From Azorinus chamasolen (taxonomy: Eukaryota > Mollusca > Bivalvia > Cardiida > Solecurtidae), in assembly GCA_963576725.1 (NCBI GenBank), contig OY755242.1:59564480-59628479 (forward strand): DNA of 64,000 bases, written 5' to 3'. The notes below the pieces were generated by a model. The model was given only the letters and a program-made list of their open reading frames with translations. It ran no database searches and was not told the DNA's origin. Position numbers and translations under genes: made by a program. Below, piece by piece: positions 62,269-64,000 of this stretch (its first letter is position 1; each line of letters opens with the position of its first letter).

Positions 62269-62718
62269 TTAATCCCTTCCCTCAAATAAATGTTTTTTCA
62301 CACCTTTGCAAAAAGAGTAGACCAAGATCAGATAGTGCCTGTAGGAGCCATCTGATCAGGGTCTGTTCTGCTTGCTTATTAACTCTTTCTCCATACAAAC
62401 TTGTTTTCAAGCATTTGCAAACTGAGTAAACCCAGAACTCCTATAGGAGCCATCTGATCAGGGTCTGCTCTGTTTGTTAATTGATTTGACAGACCTGCTT
62501 CTTTTATTTTCTAATATGGCTACAACATTCCACCTTCCATATAACTATTTTGTCCATGAATATTAAGAGGGTATTGAAATTTGGAATAAACATAAAACAG
62601 GGAAAGGGTTATAATTTAAAATAGATCTGACTACAGTTTCCATCGATACCAAAATGCCGTTCAGCTAATGAATATTCATATCATTATTTATTACATGAAT
62701 ATTCAACAGGGTAAGGTT
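62269..62718 (-). mobile_element. TTAA-1/3 MITE interrupted by TTAA-2
   Basis: Hairpin half at 62269-62380 and arm half at 62613-62718 (ATTTATTACATGAATATTCA). Removing 62379-62612 restores one copy. Confidence 0.75.
62379..62612 (-). mobile_element. TTAA-2 MITE nested in TTAA-1/3
   Basis: TTAACTCTTTCTCCATACAA left; right border reads GGGTTAT, so one TTAA has changed. Confidence 0.75.
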
Positions 62719-63009
62719 ACACTGAAGACCTTTGTTGTGCACCCTGAAAGGACATCAAATTAATTCACCAATCCTTCATGTTTACGTATGCATATGGAGT
62801 TCATTGGCAAATCTTCTGAGGTATGCCTACCTACAAATAATATGAAAACTTACATTACACATTTCACATGTGAGCTAACTAAGCTTTAAGAATCTGCAAA
62901 TGCAAGTGCTGAGTGCAAGACTGCCACAACTACCATCCATGCGGGGATAAAACTGTGCGAAATCAGAAGAGACCTAAGCAAGTCGGCGTCTCATCAGAAT
63001 CCAAACTGT
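62719..63009. other. No feature recognised
   Basis: Contains one GTCTCATCAGAATCCAAACT dispersed word. Confidence 0.35.
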
Positions 63010-63224
63010 TTGACACTTTACTCCATGAATATTCATGTCAATATATAACAACTTCCATGAATAATCATGAGATTAATTCTTATTAAAGCACATGAACACA
63101 AAAATGTTTGGCCACGGCAGAAACAAACAGAGCAGACCCAGATCAGACGGTTCCTACAGGAGCCGTCTGATCAGGGTCTACTCTGTTTGCAAAGGCATAG
63201 AAAGGCATAATTATGGAGTGTTAA
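63010..63224 (+). mobile_element. TTAA-1 MITE
   Basis: Left TTGACACTTTACTCCATGAA, right TTAA; stem apex GTTCCTACAGGAGC. In this copy the mismatch bases of the two stem arms are swapped (CAGACCCAGATCAGA left, TCTGATCAGGGTCTA right). Confidence 0.8.
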
Positions 63225-63462
63225 ATAAAGATGAAAGAATAATCTTTTTATACAAGTTTAGGAAAAAAATAGCTTTAAGTGCTTATAAAAGTGGAATAAT
63301 GTTGTTTCAAGGGTCTTGCACATACAACCCTCAATTGCTATGTTATGTTCTATAAGGCGCAGACATCTAATGAATGTCAAGTGCCTAAGAAAAAAGTTAC
63401 CTAAATCAACCATAAATAGGTTCTGGTCATGAATATATATGGCTAATCTCTACCGTCATCAC

Positions 63463-63602
63463 TTAAGCCTTTTATAAACACCTTGTCATGCCTTTGCAAA
63501 CAGAGTAGACCCAGATCTGATGGCTCCTGTAGGAGCCATCAGATCTGGGTCTACTCTGTTTGCAAAGGAGTAGAAAGGCGTATTTATGGAGTAGAGAGAT
63601 AA
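63463..63602. mobile_element. Symmetric TTAA-1 derivative with a perfect long stem
   Basis: TTAAGCCTTTTATAAACACC to GGAGTAGAGAGATAA. Both sides are hairpin-end arms; the 38-nt arms starting CCTTTGCAAACAGAGTAGAC pair perfectly around GT. Confidence 0.8.
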
Positions 63603-64000
63603 CTACCTAGAATATAACTTACCACTACACCTTTTGTAATTATATGTCAGTATCTGACAAAATAAATAAATAGATAAGCTCTGCCAAAATGACAGGTGCC
63701 TTTGTTGCAATGCGCATGTAGACCTACACCTGTATAGGTACCAGACACGGACATCTGAAAACGTCTACACCGTCTGTCAGGTCATAGCTCCAAAACCATG
63801 AAAATGCCCTTTTTAATGACTCAGCAATAATCTCTACAGAATACATGTAGTTCCAAAATCCTCATTTTACAAAAATCTCTATTTTCTAATTTTGAATACA
63901 TTTCTCTACTTCACTAGTTGCCACCATACTCTCCAAGGAAGTTTTTAGTCCATTCAAAAATCTATTAGATCTACTTCAATGTCAGATCCTTGCATAAGTT
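63603..64000. other. No feature recognised
   Basis: AT-rich end of the window; no coding frame or repeat match. Confidence 0.4.

Overview
This is invertebrate nuclear DNA, most likely from a bivalve mollusc or another lophotrochozoan. The reasons are gene-poor AT-rich sequence, spliced exons with GT/GC-AG borders, an intronless B-box/propeller gene of the kind expanded in molluscs, and long dispersed repeats that begin near TATACGCCC and carry (CCGT)n or (GACA)n runs, which I recall from bivalve genomes. No search was possible, so the organism is inferred.

Three genes can be supported. (1) A plus-strand gene spread over about 25 kb, with phase-matched exons at 3681-3770, 15652-15887, 19858-19908, 25039-25084 and 29069-29130, plus an optional exon at 16976-17026. 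Exon phases allow three different C-termini, one ending in a KKRVRF protein-phosphatase-1 docking-like motif. (2) A minus-strand intronless gene at 48848-50068, a 406-residue B-box zinc-finger/beta-propeller protein. (3) A minus-strand gene with exons at 60587-60546, 58643-58565 and 57374-57040, whose second intron seems to use a GC donor. All other long open frames look like shadows inside repeats.

Most of the rest is mobile DNA, and by summing the listed intervals roughly a quarter to a third of the window is one superfamily of small non-autonomous elements with TTAA ends. Names used here: TTAA-1 starts TTAACCCTTTACTCCATGAA; TTAA-2 starts TTAACCCTTTCCCTGTTCTA; TTAA-3 starts like TTAA-2 but carries TTATTAGCTGAATTTTATAA; TTAA-4 starts TTAACCCATTCCCTCATA and has a GAGCATTTGCTCC hairpin; TTAA-5 is a 250-bp family (two copies); TTAA-6 has arms ending in CCTTTGAA or TTCAAAGG. 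TTAA-1, -2, -3, -5, -6 and a related HP-J family share one hairpin of about 70 bp, with arms like GCAAACAGAGCAGACCCTGA and TCTGGGTCTACTCTGTTTGC. 'Plus' means the long arm is on the left and the hairpin on the right. TTAA ends with CCC/GGG suggest mobilisation by a piggyBac-type transposase, which is not encoded here.

A second layer is TA-flanked hairpin elements (pogo-D, -E, -F) starting CAGTAAAACCTCTCTATAAC or similar, several of them inserted into TTAA elements. A third layer is foldbacks and palindromes (295-1283, 18663-18809, 22848-22973, 27906-28026, 42967-43270, 54325-54437), a 6-bp-duplication family (TIR-B), a 637-bp terminal-inverted-repeat element (10118-10754), a LINE 3' fragment (59195-59850) and two 28-33 bp micro-palindromes with exact 7-bp flanking duplications (58301 and 60209). 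Minisatellites lie at 11640, 36725, 36985, 38820 and 47646.

No rRNA, intact tRNA, CRISPR array or bacterial-type operon was seen.
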